Positions 10,100-20,713 of a DNA stretch of 42,224 bases are shown one piece after another. The position numbers were made by a program, and so were the translations under genes. Positions within the stretch are counted from its first letter, which is position 1; each line of letters begins with the position of its first letter. The DNA is from Prorocentrum cordatum (taxonomy: Eukaryota > Sar > Dinophyceae > Prorocentrales > Prorocentraceae), in the NCBI GenBank assembly GCA_963575745.1, contig CAUYUJ010000367.1:72501-114724 (forward strand). Direction: 5' to 3'. The notes under the pieces are model-generated. The model made no database searches and was not told the DNA's origin. It saw nothing but the letters and a program-made list of their open reading frames with translations.

Positions 10100-11240
10100 C
10101 AAGCGGGCTCCAAACGAGCCAAGAAAAACAGCGACGCTGCCGAGCCAGGATGGCTGAGGCATCTGCAATATGGTCCTGCCGAGCCCGCAGGCGTAGGAAT
10201 CACCAAAGAAAGTACTCGAGAGAGTGACGAACTGCAGCGGCAAGACCGCCACACGTCCATCCAATGCACACGCCTGCACGGCCCCACTAACAGGGACCCC
10301 GTCACAAGAGGACGCGACGTCAGACACTCCTAACGAGGCCGAAAAAGACAACCAAGCCAGTCGTGCCGAGCCAGGGTGGCTAAGGCATCCGAGTACACAG
10401 CGTGCGACCGCAAGTCCAAGCGACACCTTCAAGTGGCACTCCAAACGAGGCCGAAAAGAGAAGGGGCGACACACAGCCCAGTAAAGACAAGTAGAACGAA
10501 ACACCGCACACGAGACTGCCGAGCCAGGGTGGCCAAGGCATCAGATATGAGAAATGCTGAGCCAGGGTGGCTAAGGCATACCGAATCCACTCAGGACCGT
10601 GAATGAGAACAGTACTTGGCACCCCAAACGATGTCGAAGAAGAAGAATGGGCGACGCACAGCCCCACGATATCAAGTCCGAAACAGAACACAGTGCAATA
10701 AGACTGCCGAGCCAGGATGGCTGAGGCATCAAGAAGAAACGTGCCGAGCCAGAGTGGCTTAGGCATGTCTATGTCGAACACCGATGCTTGACTGGCACTC
10801 CAAACGAAGCCGAAAAGAGAATGGGCGACACACAGCCCCATCATAAGAAGCAAGCAACAGACCATTGCGCCTCAACACTGCCGAGCCAGGGTGGCCAAGG
10901 CATCAGGAATGACCAGTGCCGAGCCAGTGTGGCTTAGGCATGCCGAAATCACACACAAGACCGAGAATGATGTCAGAATTGGCGCTCCAAACGAGGCCGA
11001 AAAGATCGTGTGCGACACACAGCCCCAAGATATCAAGCTGAAAACCGAACACAGTGCACCGCGAGTGCCGAGCCAGGGTGGCCGAGGCATCAAAGAAGAC
11101 AAGCGCCGAGCCAGCGTGGCTTAGGCATGTCTAGATTCACTCTAAGTCGTGAACGACAGCATTGCGATATTTCATCACGCAAGTCATCCAAAGTCGACCC
11201 TCCAAACGAGGATCAAAAGAGAGGTTGTCCACGAATACCG
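10100..11240. repeat. S2 tandem repeat, about 175-188 bp unit
   Basis: The block CTCCAAACGAGGCCGAAAAG and close variants recurs about every 180 bp (near 10436, 10619, 10797, 10984, 11197). Between copies lie two cores of the form GCCGAGCCAGGGTGGC, then TNAGGCAT, about 37 bp apart (e.g. 10519/10556, 10706/10742, 10881/10917, 11067/11104). Each core has dyad symmetry (GCC..GCCA GGG TGGC..GGC). No coding potential is supported. Confidence 0.85.
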
Positions 11241-11296
11241 AGTCAGGCCGACATAGGTATGTGATATGTGCGACACCAAAAAACAACAGGATAATA

Positions 11297-12570
11297 TTAG
11301 TCAGCAGCAACGAACTGAAGAATCTCACAGACCATGATCGCGAGCCTGGCCGCCGCCTCAAGCTCGCACTCAGTCACTGACGATCGCGGGTCCAGGCCAA
11401 ACGCCTCCTCCGCAATCGGTCGGTATCGTGGCCTCCACGAGCATTCACCTCTTCTGGCCTTCCCCCTGTCACTGGATCTCACAAATTCTCCATCCAGCCA
11501 CCACCCTCCACCAGAACCGATAAAGGAAACGCGGCCGTCGAATGAACCACGGACCGCGATGAGTGTCTCACCTTCGAAGTTAAGATTTTGCCGTTCTACA
11601 TGTTTTCTCGAAACACCTGGTTTGTCTGTCACGCATCTCCCACGTCAAATCATCAGCTCGTTTGTTGCCTTCCCGATAGAAATGTTTCGATATGCCCATG
11701 CCGCATGCTGGTGCTCTACAGCCATATCTGTCGCAAGCATTGTCCAGACAGTCAATGATCTGAGCCACCCTTTGCTGGTAACCCAAATTCTGTACGTTCC
11801 ATATTCCCCTCATCCTGTTTACCACCGTCATCGAGTCCCCTTTGAGTTCCACCGCCACTCCGTCCCTATATTCGAACTCGGTTTCGTTTCCCAAATTTGC
11901 CGCTGGCGTTTGACTTGCCTCTCCCCTTCCCTACTGTTGATATGAGTCTCCCCCTCCTCCTCCCCCACGCCTCTCCTTCCGCCCATCTTCTCCTCAGGAA
12001 ATATGAATAGCTCTAAACTGTGACGCATCTCCAGATTCGATGGGCAGTCCGTAACAAATTCTTTATAGCCTTGAAAGGTCCACTTGAAATAATGTCACCC
12101 ATACGGCCCTCCCTCCTGCGCAAACCAGGAGCCCCACGGCACAAATCCGCGGCTCATGCTGCCGTATGTACACCGTGTGATCTGTGCTCTTTTCCTCCAG
12201 TTCTTCTCAGACGCGATAAGACGGTCACGATGGTACGTCCATTCCCCAAGACCATGCAACATGGCCGCCCTCGATATGGCATACGCCACCCCCTCAGAGC
12301 AGATCCCGCTTTCCTGCGCGTCACCCGGGCTCTCCCGATACTCCTGCCGCGCGGCCTTCGCAGGCCAATCCCCACCCATCTCCATCCCTTGACTAGGCGC
12401 CCCACCCACTTCGACACACAACCTCTTTCCTTGCGGTCTCTGCACCGCTCTCTGAATAAGATTTCTTCTGTTTGACGCCTCCTCCTCCTGGTTCGAAGCG
12501 CCTGGTCGATCTGCTGGCCTATGCCGACATCTTGGTATAGCATACTGCGCCACATCCATGGCCCAGTCCC
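11297..12570 (-). pseudogene. Element E connector and permuted RNase H (frameshifted)
   Basis: Homologous to residues about 965-1380 of element A but spread over at least two frames. Upstream: EQWDWAMDVAQY, then AISRAAMLHGLGEW (A: RCWDWAKDV, ISRLAMLHGRGKW). Then MRHSLELFIFPEE (A: MQHLFDLFVLP). RNase H follows: VELKGDSMTVVNRMRG, YREGNKRADDLTW, then after a frameshift near 11600 VRGSFDGR with SGGGWWL, and SVTECELEAAARL, ending at 11297. The order GDS, RExN..AD, FDG, CEL is the same permuted order as in the other copies. The second Gly of FDGG is Arg. This is a dead remnant. Confidence 0.8.
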
Positions 12571-12714
12571 ACTGTTCCCAACCATCCTGTGGTGTTGGGT
12601 CCTCGTTTTGAAGAGACGGTGCCCCGCGTTTCCTCTCCTCTCCTCCTCCTCCCCCTCCTCCTCCTCCTTGTCCTCCCCTCTCCTCCCTGCGTTCCACCCA
12701 CCCAGCACAGCGTT

Positions 12715-14090
12715 TCGTAGCCCCATAGGAGCTCCACCGAAGGCCCCAGTACCCGCGCCCGCATGCGTCACCCACACCCAATTCGGCACACCCCTCACAC
12801 GCTTCGCGGCTCCATAGGGAGCTCCACCGAAGGCCCCAGTGCCCGCGCCCGCATGCGTCACCCACACCCATTTCGGCACACCCCTCACACGTATAGGGAG
12901 CTCCATAGGGAGCTCCACCGAAGGCCCCAGTGCCCGCGCCCGCATGCGTCACCCACACCCATTTCGGCACACCCCTCACACGTTTCGTGGCTCCATAGGG
13001 AGCTCCACCGAAGGCCCCAGTGCCCGCGCCCGCATGCGTCACCCACACCCATTTCGGCACACCCCTCACACGTTTCGTGGCTCCATAGGGAGCTCCACCG
13101 AAGGCCCCAGTGCCCGCGCCCGCATGCGTCACCCACACCCATTTCGGCACACCCCTCACACGTTTCGTGGCTCCATAGGGAGCTCCACCGAAGGCCCCAG
13201 TGCCCGCGCCCGCATGCGTCACCCACACCCATTTCGGCACACCCCTCACACGTTTCGTGGCTCCATAGGGAGCTCCACCGAAGGCCCCAGTGCCCGCGCC
13301 CGCATGCGTCACCCACACCCATTTCGGCACACCCCTCACACGTTTCGTGGCTCCATAGGGAGCTCCACCGAAGGCCCCAGTGCCCGCGCCCGCATGCGTC
13401 ACCCACACCCATTTCGGCACACCCCTCACACGTTTCGTGGCTCCATAGGGAGCTCCACCGAAGGCCCCAGTGCCCGCGCCCGCATGCGTCACCCACACCC
13501 ATTTCGGCACACCCCTCACACGTTTCGTGGCTCCATAGGGAGCTCCACCGAAGGCCCCAGTGCCCGCGCCCGCATGCGTCACCCACACCCATTTCGGCAC
13601 ACCCCTCACACGTTTCGTGGCTCCATAGGGAGCTCCACCGAAGGCCCCAGTGCCCGCGCCCGCATGCGTCACCCACACCCATTTCGGCACACCCCTCACA
13701 CGTTTCGTGGCTCCATAGGGAGCTCCACCGAAGGCCCCAGTGCCCGCGCCCGCATGCGTCAGCCACACCCAAGTCGGCACACCCCTCACACGTTTCGCGG
13801 CCCCATAGGGAACTCTGCCGAAGGCCCCAGTGCCCGCGCCCGCATGCGTCAGCCACACCCATTTCGGCACGCCCCTCACGCGTTCCGTGGCCCCATAGGG
13901 AGCTCCGCCGAAGGTCCCAGCGGGTGTGCCCGCATGCGTCACGCACACCCATTTCGGCACACCCCTCACACGCTGCTTGGCCCCATAGAAAGCTCCACCG
14001 AAGGCCCCAGCGGCGTGCCCGCATGCGCCCCGCACACCCATTTCGGCACACCCCTCGTACGTTTTGTGGCCCCGTAGGGGGCTCCACCGA
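12715..14090. repeat. 90-bp minisatellite, about 15 copies
   Basis: Unit landmarks are CTCCATAGGGAGCTCCACCG, AAGGCCCCAG, GCATGCGTCACCCACACCC and ATTTCGGCAC. About nine consecutive central copies (roughly 12901-13760) are identical; copies at both edges are diverged. Because 90 is divisible by 3, several frames on both strands stay open across the array; these are not treated as genes. It interrupts the LINE fragment of element E. Confidence 0.95.
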
Positions 14091-14129
14091 GAAGATATTC
14101 ACAATTGCAGCATTCACAATTGCAGATTG

Positions 14130-14340
14130 CATATGATTGGGTCCTTCGCCAGGATATGTTTTCACGAACTTCTGCACAACTGTCTGGAAACCTGCTTCAT
14201 GTAATCTCCTCCTCCCCATCAGCAAACGTGATTTTGTGTACACGGCCCACTCCTCCTCCTTCTTCTTTCTCCTCCCCGTCAACGTCGCCAACAGCCTGCC
14301 CTCCCACGCGTGTAGTTTTTCCCAACCATCCTGTGGTGTT
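14130..14340 (-). pseudogene. Element E fragment upstream of the minisatellite (post-RT region)
   Basis: On the minus strand the frame reads LHAWEGRLLATLTGRR, then WAVYTKSRLLMGRRRL, then HEAGFQTVVQKFV. This aligns with element A residues 914-966 (VHYFEGRCLAIMSG, QRRRYKAGRQSF, LGFRSAVQIWRF) and the matching parts of B, C and D. The next expected block (WDWAKDV) is found on the far side of the 90-bp array at about 12.56 kb, so the array splits one LINE. Confidence 0.7.
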
Positions 14341-14404
14341 GGGTTCTCGTTTTGAAGAGACGGTGGCCCGCGTCTCCTTCCTCCTCCTCCTCCGCCTCCT
14401 CTCC

Positions 14405-14475
14405 CCTCCTATCATCCTCATCGTCATCATCATCATCGTCATCAACATCATTATCATGAGCATTATCATCATCAC
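14405..14475. repeat. Imperfect (CAT)n microsatellite
   Basis: CATCATCATCATCGTCATC-type sequence between the pyrimidine-rich end of element E and the first R2 hairpin; it joins ACTGGGTGCCAGCGG directly. Confidence 0.85.
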
Positions 14476-15565
14476 TGGGTGCCAGCGGTAAACCGTCAAC
14501 CTTCCTTACCGCCGGGGGAATCGTAGAGCTTCCTGACAATATATATTGTTTTCAGACCTCTCGATGCAACAGCCGAACGCCCCGATGCTTCTGGATTTTC
14601 TTTGCGAGCTCTGCAGCTCTTCTACAGCCCGAGTTACGTGCGTAAATCGACAGCACCTCTCAAGATGACTCTAACAAAACGAATAGTTTCGCAACCCAGC
14701 TCGAGCATGAGTTCAGACCTCTGAATGCGACAGGCGGACTCGTCTCATGCCTGCGAATCGACTCCTGTGATTACTAGCCCTGCAGCCCCCCTACAGCCCG
14801 AGTTGAGTTCAGAAAACCGACAGCACCTCTCAGGATGACTCCAACAATACAATAGTTCCGCGGACCTAGTTCGGGCAGCAGACCGAGTTCCGAGCTCTGG
14901 ATTCGACAGGCGGACGCACCTGATGTCTTCAAATCGATTCCTTTGACCACCAGCACTGTAGCCCCCCCCCCAGCACGAGTTGAGTGCAGAAGAGCACTTT
15001 CAAGATGACTCGAACAATACGAATAGTTTCGCGATTCTACATCGGACAGCATACCGAGTTCAGAGCTCTGGATTCAACAGACAAATGCAACTGATGATTC
15101 TGAATCGGTTTCTGTAAGTATCAGCTCTGTAACTGTCCTACACCTCGAGTTAAGTACAGAACACTGAGAGCGTCTGTCAAGATGACTCGAATAGTACGAA
15201 TAGGTTTGCGGACCTAGCTCGGCTAGCAGACCGAGTTCAGACCTCTGGACTCAACAGCCGAACGCGCCTGATCATTCTGGATCGATTAGCTGTGCTTACC
15301 AGCTCTGTAGCTGTCCTAGAGCTCGAGTTATGTTCAGAAAACCATTATCGCGTGTCAAGATGACTTGAAACGGCCGATCCCGCCTGGACGCTTTCTGGCA
15401 GTAAAAGGTACCCGATCGAGCTGAGATCAAGATGGCGAGCGGGAATAAGATCGAACATCACGGGAAAAAATACTGGAGCTCTAACGAATGGTTGAATTTC
15501 GAGAACGAAATTTCCAACCGACCAAAAGTCATCAAAATGTCCGTCGAGATTTGTCTTGCCAACTG
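14476..15565. repeat. R2 composite unit 1
   Basis: Starts with the hairpin (arms at 14482-14515, one mismatch) and CGTAGAGCTTCCTGACAATA. Five satellite monomers follow (anchors of the CTGTAGCT..CTACAGCCCGAGTT type near 14615, 14786, 14958, 15130 and 15306). The tail AGATGGCGAGCGGGAATAAG, then TTGAATTTCGAGAAC, ends at CTTGCCAACT. No gene is visible. Confidence 0.9.
14482..14515. other. Hairpin, one mismatch
   Basis: Left arm CCAGCGGTAA, right arm TTACCGCCGG; A in the left arm faces C. Confidence 0.75.
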
Positions 15566-16690
15566 GGCGCCGGCGGTAAACCGTCAACCTTTCTTACCGC
15601 CGGGGGACTCGTAGAGCTTCCTGACAATATATAATGTCGAAAATAAAAAGTGTGAGAACGAATAGTTTTTGAGCCAAAGCGATTTCAGACCTTTCGATGC
15701 AACAGCCGAACGCCCCTGATGTTGGATTGTGTAGCTCTCCTACAGCCCGAGTTACGTGCGTAAATCGAAAGCGCCTCTCAAGATGACTCGAACAATACGA
15801 ATAGTTCGGCATACCTAGCTCGAGTATCAGACCGAGTTCAGACCTCTCAATGCAATAGTGGGACGCGTCTGATGACTCCGAATCGATGCCTGTGATTACC
15901 AGCCCTGCAGCCCCCCTTCAGCCCGAGTTAAGTGCAGAAAACCGACAGCACCTCTGAGGATGACTCGAACAATACGACTAGCTTCGCGGACCTAGTTCGG
16001 GCAGCAGACCGAGTTCCGAGCTCTGGATTCGACAAACGGACGCGCCTGATGTCTCCGAATCGATTTCTGGGATTACCATCCCCCTACAGCCTGAGTTAAG
16101 TACAGAGAACCGACAGCACCTCTCAAGATGACTCGAACAATACAAATAGTTTCGCGATTCTAGATCGGGCAGCAGACCGAGTTCAGAGCTCTGGATTCAA
16201 CAGACAACGCAACTCATGATTCTGAATCCGTTTCTGTAATTATCAGCTCTGTAGCTGTCATATAGCTCGAGTTAAGTACAAAAAACCGAGAGCGCCTGTC
16301 AATATGACTCGAGTAGTACGAATAGGTTTGTGGACCTAGCTCGGCTAGCAGACCGAGTTCAGACCTCTGGATGCAACAGGCGAACGCGCCTGATCATTCT
16401 GAATCGAAAAGGTGTGCGCACCAGCTCTGTGGCTCTTCTATAGCTCGAGTTATGTTCAGAAAACCGCCACCGCGTGTCAAGATGACCCGAAACGGCCGAT
16501 CCCGCCGCAGTGCTTTTTGACAGTAAAAGATACCCGATCGAGCTGATATCAAGATGGCGAGCGGGAATAAGATCGAATACCACCGGGAAAAATACTAGAG
16601 CTCTAACGAATGGTTGAACCTCGAGAACAAAATTTTCAACCGACCAAAAGTCAGCAAAAGGTCCGTCGAGATATTTCTTGCCAACTAGCT
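15566..16690. repeat. R2 composite unit 2
   Basis: Same order as unit 1: hairpin, five monomers (anchors near 15733, 15908, 16085, 16250 and 16432), tail with GATGGCGAGCGGGAATAAG, ending in CTTGCCAACTAGC rather than CTTGCCAACTGG. It is directly continuous with unit 1. Confidence 0.9.
15570..15603. other. Hairpin, perfect 10-bp arms
   Basis: CCGGCGGTAA and TTACCGCCGG with a 14-base loop containing ACCGTCAACC. Confidence 0.9.
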
Positions 16691-16845
16691 CTCCAGCGCC
16701 CCGGAATTACTCTTAAGCTTCCAGCACCAACTTGCTAAGGGAAGCTCTACGAGTTATTCCTCTCCTCTCCTCTCCTCTCCTCTTCTCTCCTCGTCTCTCC
16801 TCTCCTGCGTTCCTCTCCTCCTCTCCTCGTCACCCACCCAGTACA
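16691..16845. repeat. Palindrome left outer arm and CTCCT-rich tract
   Basis: GGAATTACTCTTAAGCTTCC is followed by GGAAGCTCTACGAGT. The latter is the exact reverse complement of ACTCGTAGAGCTTCC, which follows each R2 hairpin. A TCTCC/CTCCT-rich stretch then leads into the minisatellite. Confidence 0.75.
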
Positions 16846-16847
16846 CC

Positions 16848-17413
16848 GTTTCGTGGCCCCATAGGGAGCTCCACCGAAGGCCCCAGTGCCCGCGCCCGCA
16901 TGCGCCACCCACACCCAATTCGGCACACCCCTCACACGTTTCGTGGCTCCATAGGGAGCTCCACCGAAGGCCCCAGCGCCCGCCCCCTCATGCGTCACCC
17001 ACACCCATTTCGGCACGCCCCTCACACGCTTCGTGGCTCCATAGGGAGCTCCATCGAAGGCCCCAGTGCCCGCGCCCGCATGCGTCACCCACACCCATTT
17101 CGGCACACCCCTCACAAGTTTCGTGGCTCCATAGGAGCTCCACCGAAAGCCCCAGTGCCCGCGCCCGCATGCGTCACCCACACCCATGTCGGCACACCCC
17201 TCACACGTGTCGTGGCTCCATAAGGGGCTCCGCCGAAGGCCCCAGTGCCCGCGCCCGCATGCGTCACCCACACCCATTTCGGCACACCCCTCACACGTTT
17301 CGTGGCTCCATAGGGAGCTCCACCGAAGGCCCCAGTGCCCGCGCCCGCATGCGTCACCCACACCCATTTCGGCACACCCCTCACACGCTTCGTGGCTCCA
17401 TAGGGAGCTCCAC
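16848..17413. repeat. 90-bp minisatellite, second locus, about 6 copies
   Basis: Same unit as at 12.7-14.1 kb (GCATGCGTCACCCACACCC, AGGGAGCTCCACCGAAGGCC) but with more differences between copies and some length variation. It joins ACTGGGCGCCGGCGGTAA directly at its right end. Confidence 0.93.
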
Positions 17414-18526
17414 TGGGCGCCGGCGGTAAACCGTCAACCTTTCTTACCGCCGGGGGACTCGTAGAGCTTCCTGACAATATATAATGTCCAAAAAACTTGC
17501 AGAGAACGAACAGTTTTTCAGCCCAAGCGATTTCAGACCTCCCGGTGCAACAACCGGACGCCCCCCCATGCTTCTGGATCTCTTCTGTACAAGCTCTGTA
17601 GCTCTCCTACAGCCCGAGTTTACGTGCGTTAATCGACAGCAAGATGACTCCAACAATACGAATAGTTTGGCAAATCCAGCTCGAGTATCAGACCGAGTTC
17701 AGACCTCTGAATGCGACAGGGAACGCGTCTGATGTCTCCGATCGATTCCTGTGCCGAGTTAAATGGAGAAAGCCGACAGCAGCTTTCAGGATGACTCGAA
17801 CAATACGAACAGTTTCGCGGACCCAGTTCGGGCAGCAGGCCGAGTTCCGAGCTCTGGATTCCACAGGCGGACGCGCCTGATGTCTCCAAATCGATTGCTG
17901 TCACCACCAGCACTCTAGCCCCCCTACAGCCCGAGTTAAGTGCAGAAAACCGACAGGAGCTCTCAAGATGACTCGAACAATACAAACAGTTTCGTGATTC
18001 TGGATCGGGCAGCAGACCGAGTTCAGAGCTCTGGATTCAGTAGGTAAACGCGACTGATGATTCTGAATCGATTTCTGTAAGTATCAGCTCTGTAGCTGTC
18101 CTATAGCCCGGGTTAACTACAGAAAACCGAGAGCGCTCGTCAAGATGACTCGAATAATACGAATAGGTTTGCGGACCTAGCTCGGCTAGCAGACCGAGTT
18201 CAGACCTCTGGATGCACCAATCGAACGCGCATGATCATTCTGAATCGATAAGGTGTGCTTATCAGCTCTGTAGCTGTCCTATATCTCGAGTTAAGGTCAA
18301 TATACCGACAGCACATATCAAGATGACTCGAAACGGCCGATCCCGCCGCAGTGCTTTTTAGAAGTAAAAGGTACCCGATCGAGCTGAGATGAAGATGGCG
18401 AGCGGGTATAAGATCGAATATCACGGGAAAAAATAATAGAGCTCTAACGAATGGTTGAATTTCGAGAACAAAATTTTCAACCGACCAAAAGTCACCAAAA
18501 GGTCCGTCGAGATTTTTCTTGCCAAC
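17414..18526. repeat. R2 composite unit 3
   Basis: Hairpin, about five monomers (the second is shortened near 17740-17770), tail, ending in CTTGCCAACTGG, where the next unit starts. Confidence 0.9.
17420..17453. other. Hairpin, perfect 10-bp arms
   Basis: CCGGCGGTAA and TTACCGCCGG; joined on the left to the 90-bp minisatellite. Confidence 0.9.
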
Positions 18527-19677
18527 TGGGCGCCGGCGGTAAACCGTCAACCTTCTTACCGCCGGGGGACTCGTAGAGCGTCCTGACAATATATAATGTC
18601 GAAAAAAATGCAGAGAACGAATAGTTTTTCAGCCAAAGCGATTTCAGACCTCTCGATGCAACAGCCGGACGCCCCCCGATGCTTCTGGATGGTCTTCTGT
18701 ACGAGCTCTGTAGCTCTCCTACAGCCCGAGTTAAGTGCGCTAATCGACAACACCTCTCAAGATGACTCGAACAAAACGAATAGTTTGGCAAACCCAGCTC
18801 GAGTATCAGACCGAGTTCAGACCTCTGAATGCGACAGGTGGACGCGTCTGATGTCTCCCAATCGATTCCTGTGATTAACAGCCCTGCAGCCCCCCTACAG
18901 CCCGAGTTAAATGCAGAAAGCCGACAGCATCCTTCAGGATGACTCGAACAATACGAACAGTTTCGCGGACCTAGTTCGAGCAGCAGATGAGTTCCGAGCT
19001 CTGGATTCCACAGGCGGACGCGGCTGATGTCTCCGAATCGATTCCTGTCACGACCAGCGCTCTAGCCCCCCTACATACAGCCCGAGTTAAGTGCAGAAAA
19101 CCGACAGCACCTCTCAAGATGACTCGAACAATACGAACAGTTTCGCGATTCTAGATCGGTCAGCAAACCGAGTTCAGAACTCTGCATTCAACAGACAAAC
19201 GCGACTGATGATTCTGAATCGGTTTATGTAAGTATCAGCTCTGTAGCTGTCCTATAGCTCGAGTTAAGTACAGAAAACCGAGAGCGCCTCACAAGATGGC
19301 TCGAATAATACGAATAGTTTTGCGTACCTAGCTCGGCTAGCAGACCGAGTTCAGACCTCTGGATTCAACAGGCAAACGCGCCTGATCATTCTGAATCGAT
19401 TAGCTGTGCTTACCAGCTCTAGAGCTGTCCTGTATCTCGAGTTAAGTCCAATATACCGACAGCGCGTGTCAAGATGACTCGAAACTGCCGATCCCGCCCG
19501 TGTGCTTTTTGGCAGTAAAAGGTACCCGATCGAGCTGAGATCAAGATGGCGAGCGGGAATAAGATCGAATATCACGGGAAAAAATACTAGAGCTCTAACG
19601 AATGGTTGAATTTCGAGAACAAAGTTTTCAACCGACCAAAAGTCAGCAAAAGGTCCGTCGAGATTTTCCTTGCCAGC
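18527..19677. repeat. R2 composite unit 4
   Basis: Hairpin, five monomers (anchors near 18710, 18885, 19060, 19245 and 19425) and tail. Monomers at the same rank look more alike between units 1, 3 and 4 than neighbours within a unit, which is higher-order repeat organisation. Confidence 0.9.
18533..18565. other. Hairpin, perfect 10-bp arms
   Basis: CCGGCGGTAA and TTACCGCCGG with a 13-base loop. Confidence 0.9.
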
Positions 19678-20675
19678 TGGGCGCCGGCGGTAAACCGTCA
19701 ACCTTCCTTACCGCCGGGGGACTCGTAGAGCTTCCTGAACATATATAATGTCGAAAAAAAATTGCAGAACACATAATTTTTCATCCTAAACGATTTCAGA
19801 CCTCTCGATGCAACAGCCAAACGCCCCTCATGCTTCTGGACCGTTTTCTGTGCGCATGAGCTCCGTAGCTCTCCTACAGCCCGAGTTAAGTGCAGAAAAT
19901 CGACAGCACCTCTGAAGATGACTCGAACAATACGAATAGTTTCGCGAATCTAGCTCGAGTATCAGACCGAGTTCAGACATCTGAATGCGACAGGTGGACG
20001 CGTCTATTGTCTTCAAATCGATTCCTGTGACCACCAGCACTGTAGCACCCCTACAGCTCGAGTTAAGTGCAGAAAACCGACAGCATCTCCCAAGACGACT
20101 CGAACAATACAAATAGTTTCGCGATTCTAGATCGGTCAGCAAACCGAGTTCAGAACTCTGCATTCAACAGACAAACGCGACTGATGACTCTGAATCGCAT
20201 TCTGTCAGTATCAGCTCTGCAGCTGTCCTAAAGCGCGAGTTAAGTAAAGAAAACCGAGAGCGCCTGTCAAGATGACTGGAATAATACGAATAGGTTTGCA
20301 GACCTAGCTCGGCTAGCAGACCGAGTTCAGACCTCTGGATGCAACAGACGAACGCGCCTGATCATTCTGAATCGATAAGGTGTGCTTACCAGCCCTGTAG
20401 CTGTCCTGTATCTCGAGTTAAGTCCAATATACCGAAAGCGCGTATCAAGATGACTCGAAACGACCGATCACGCCCGTGTGCTTTTTGGCAGCAAAAGGTA
20501 CCCGATCGAGCTGAGATCAAGATGGCGAGCGGGAATAAGATCGAATATCACGGGAAAAAATACTAGAGCTCTAACGAATGGTTGAATTTCGAGAACAAAA
20601 TTTTCAACCGACCAAAAGTCTGCAAAAGGTCCGTCGAGATTTTTCTTGCCAACTAGCTCTCCAGCTCCCCGGAAC
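19678..20675. repeat. R2 composite unit 5 (four monomers)
   Basis: One monomer shorter than units 1-4 (anchors near 19870, 20043, 20218 and 20400). The tail ends in CTTGCCAACTAGC, then a shortened CTAGCTCTCCAGCTCC insert before the next hairpin. Confidence 0.9.
19684..19717. other. Hairpin, perfect 10-bp arms
   Basis: CCGGCGGTAA and TTACCGCCGG, 14-base loop. Confidence 0.9.
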
Positions 20676-20680
20676 TGGCG

Positions 20681-20713
20681 CCGGCGGTGAACCGTCAACC
20701 TCGTCACCGCCGG
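20681..20713. other. Hairpin, perfect arms of the GTGA/TCAC type
   Basis: CCGGCGGTGA and TCACCGCCGG; relative to the R2 hairpins one A-T pair has become G-C on both sides. Confidence 0.9.

Larger units (their letters stand above)
10051..14370 (-). mobile_element. Element E: 5'-truncated, fragmented LINE copy
   Basis: The 3' end (GCGGTTTGCGGTC on the plus strand) abuts the hairpin left arm, as for A, B and C. Reading on the minus strand, homology starts at about 14.33 kb in the region after the RT catalytic core. It is interrupted by a 90-bp minisatellite, resumes at about 12.6 kb and ends with the RNase H at 11.297 kb. No endonuclease or RT core is present, so the copy is 5'-truncated. A 1.2-kb 3' region with roughly 180-bp repeats lies between the coding end and the 3' terminus; A, C and D have none. 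Confidence 0.75.

Noticed and set aside
10100-11240. tRNA-like SINE as origin of the S2 repeat
   Set aside because: The GCCGAGCCAGG core is dyad-symmetric, but no A or B box of RNA polymerase III could be recognised at the right spacing.
12763-14136. Long plus-strand and minus-strand open frames (up to about 650 codons) over the 90-bp array
   Set aside because: Unit length is divisible by 3, so several frames are open on both strands; no non-repetitive domain is attached, and the true homology in the area is the broken LINE on the minus strand.
15560-15620. Helitron-like end (hairpin followed by CTRR)
   Set aside because: The bases after the hairpin on either strand do not give a consistent CTRR at the usual distance, and no Rep/helicase gene is present.
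8960-20675. CRISPR array suggested by regular repeats
   Set aside because: Monomers of about 174 bp are contiguous, with no unique spacers of constant length, and the coding content is eukaryotic LINE.
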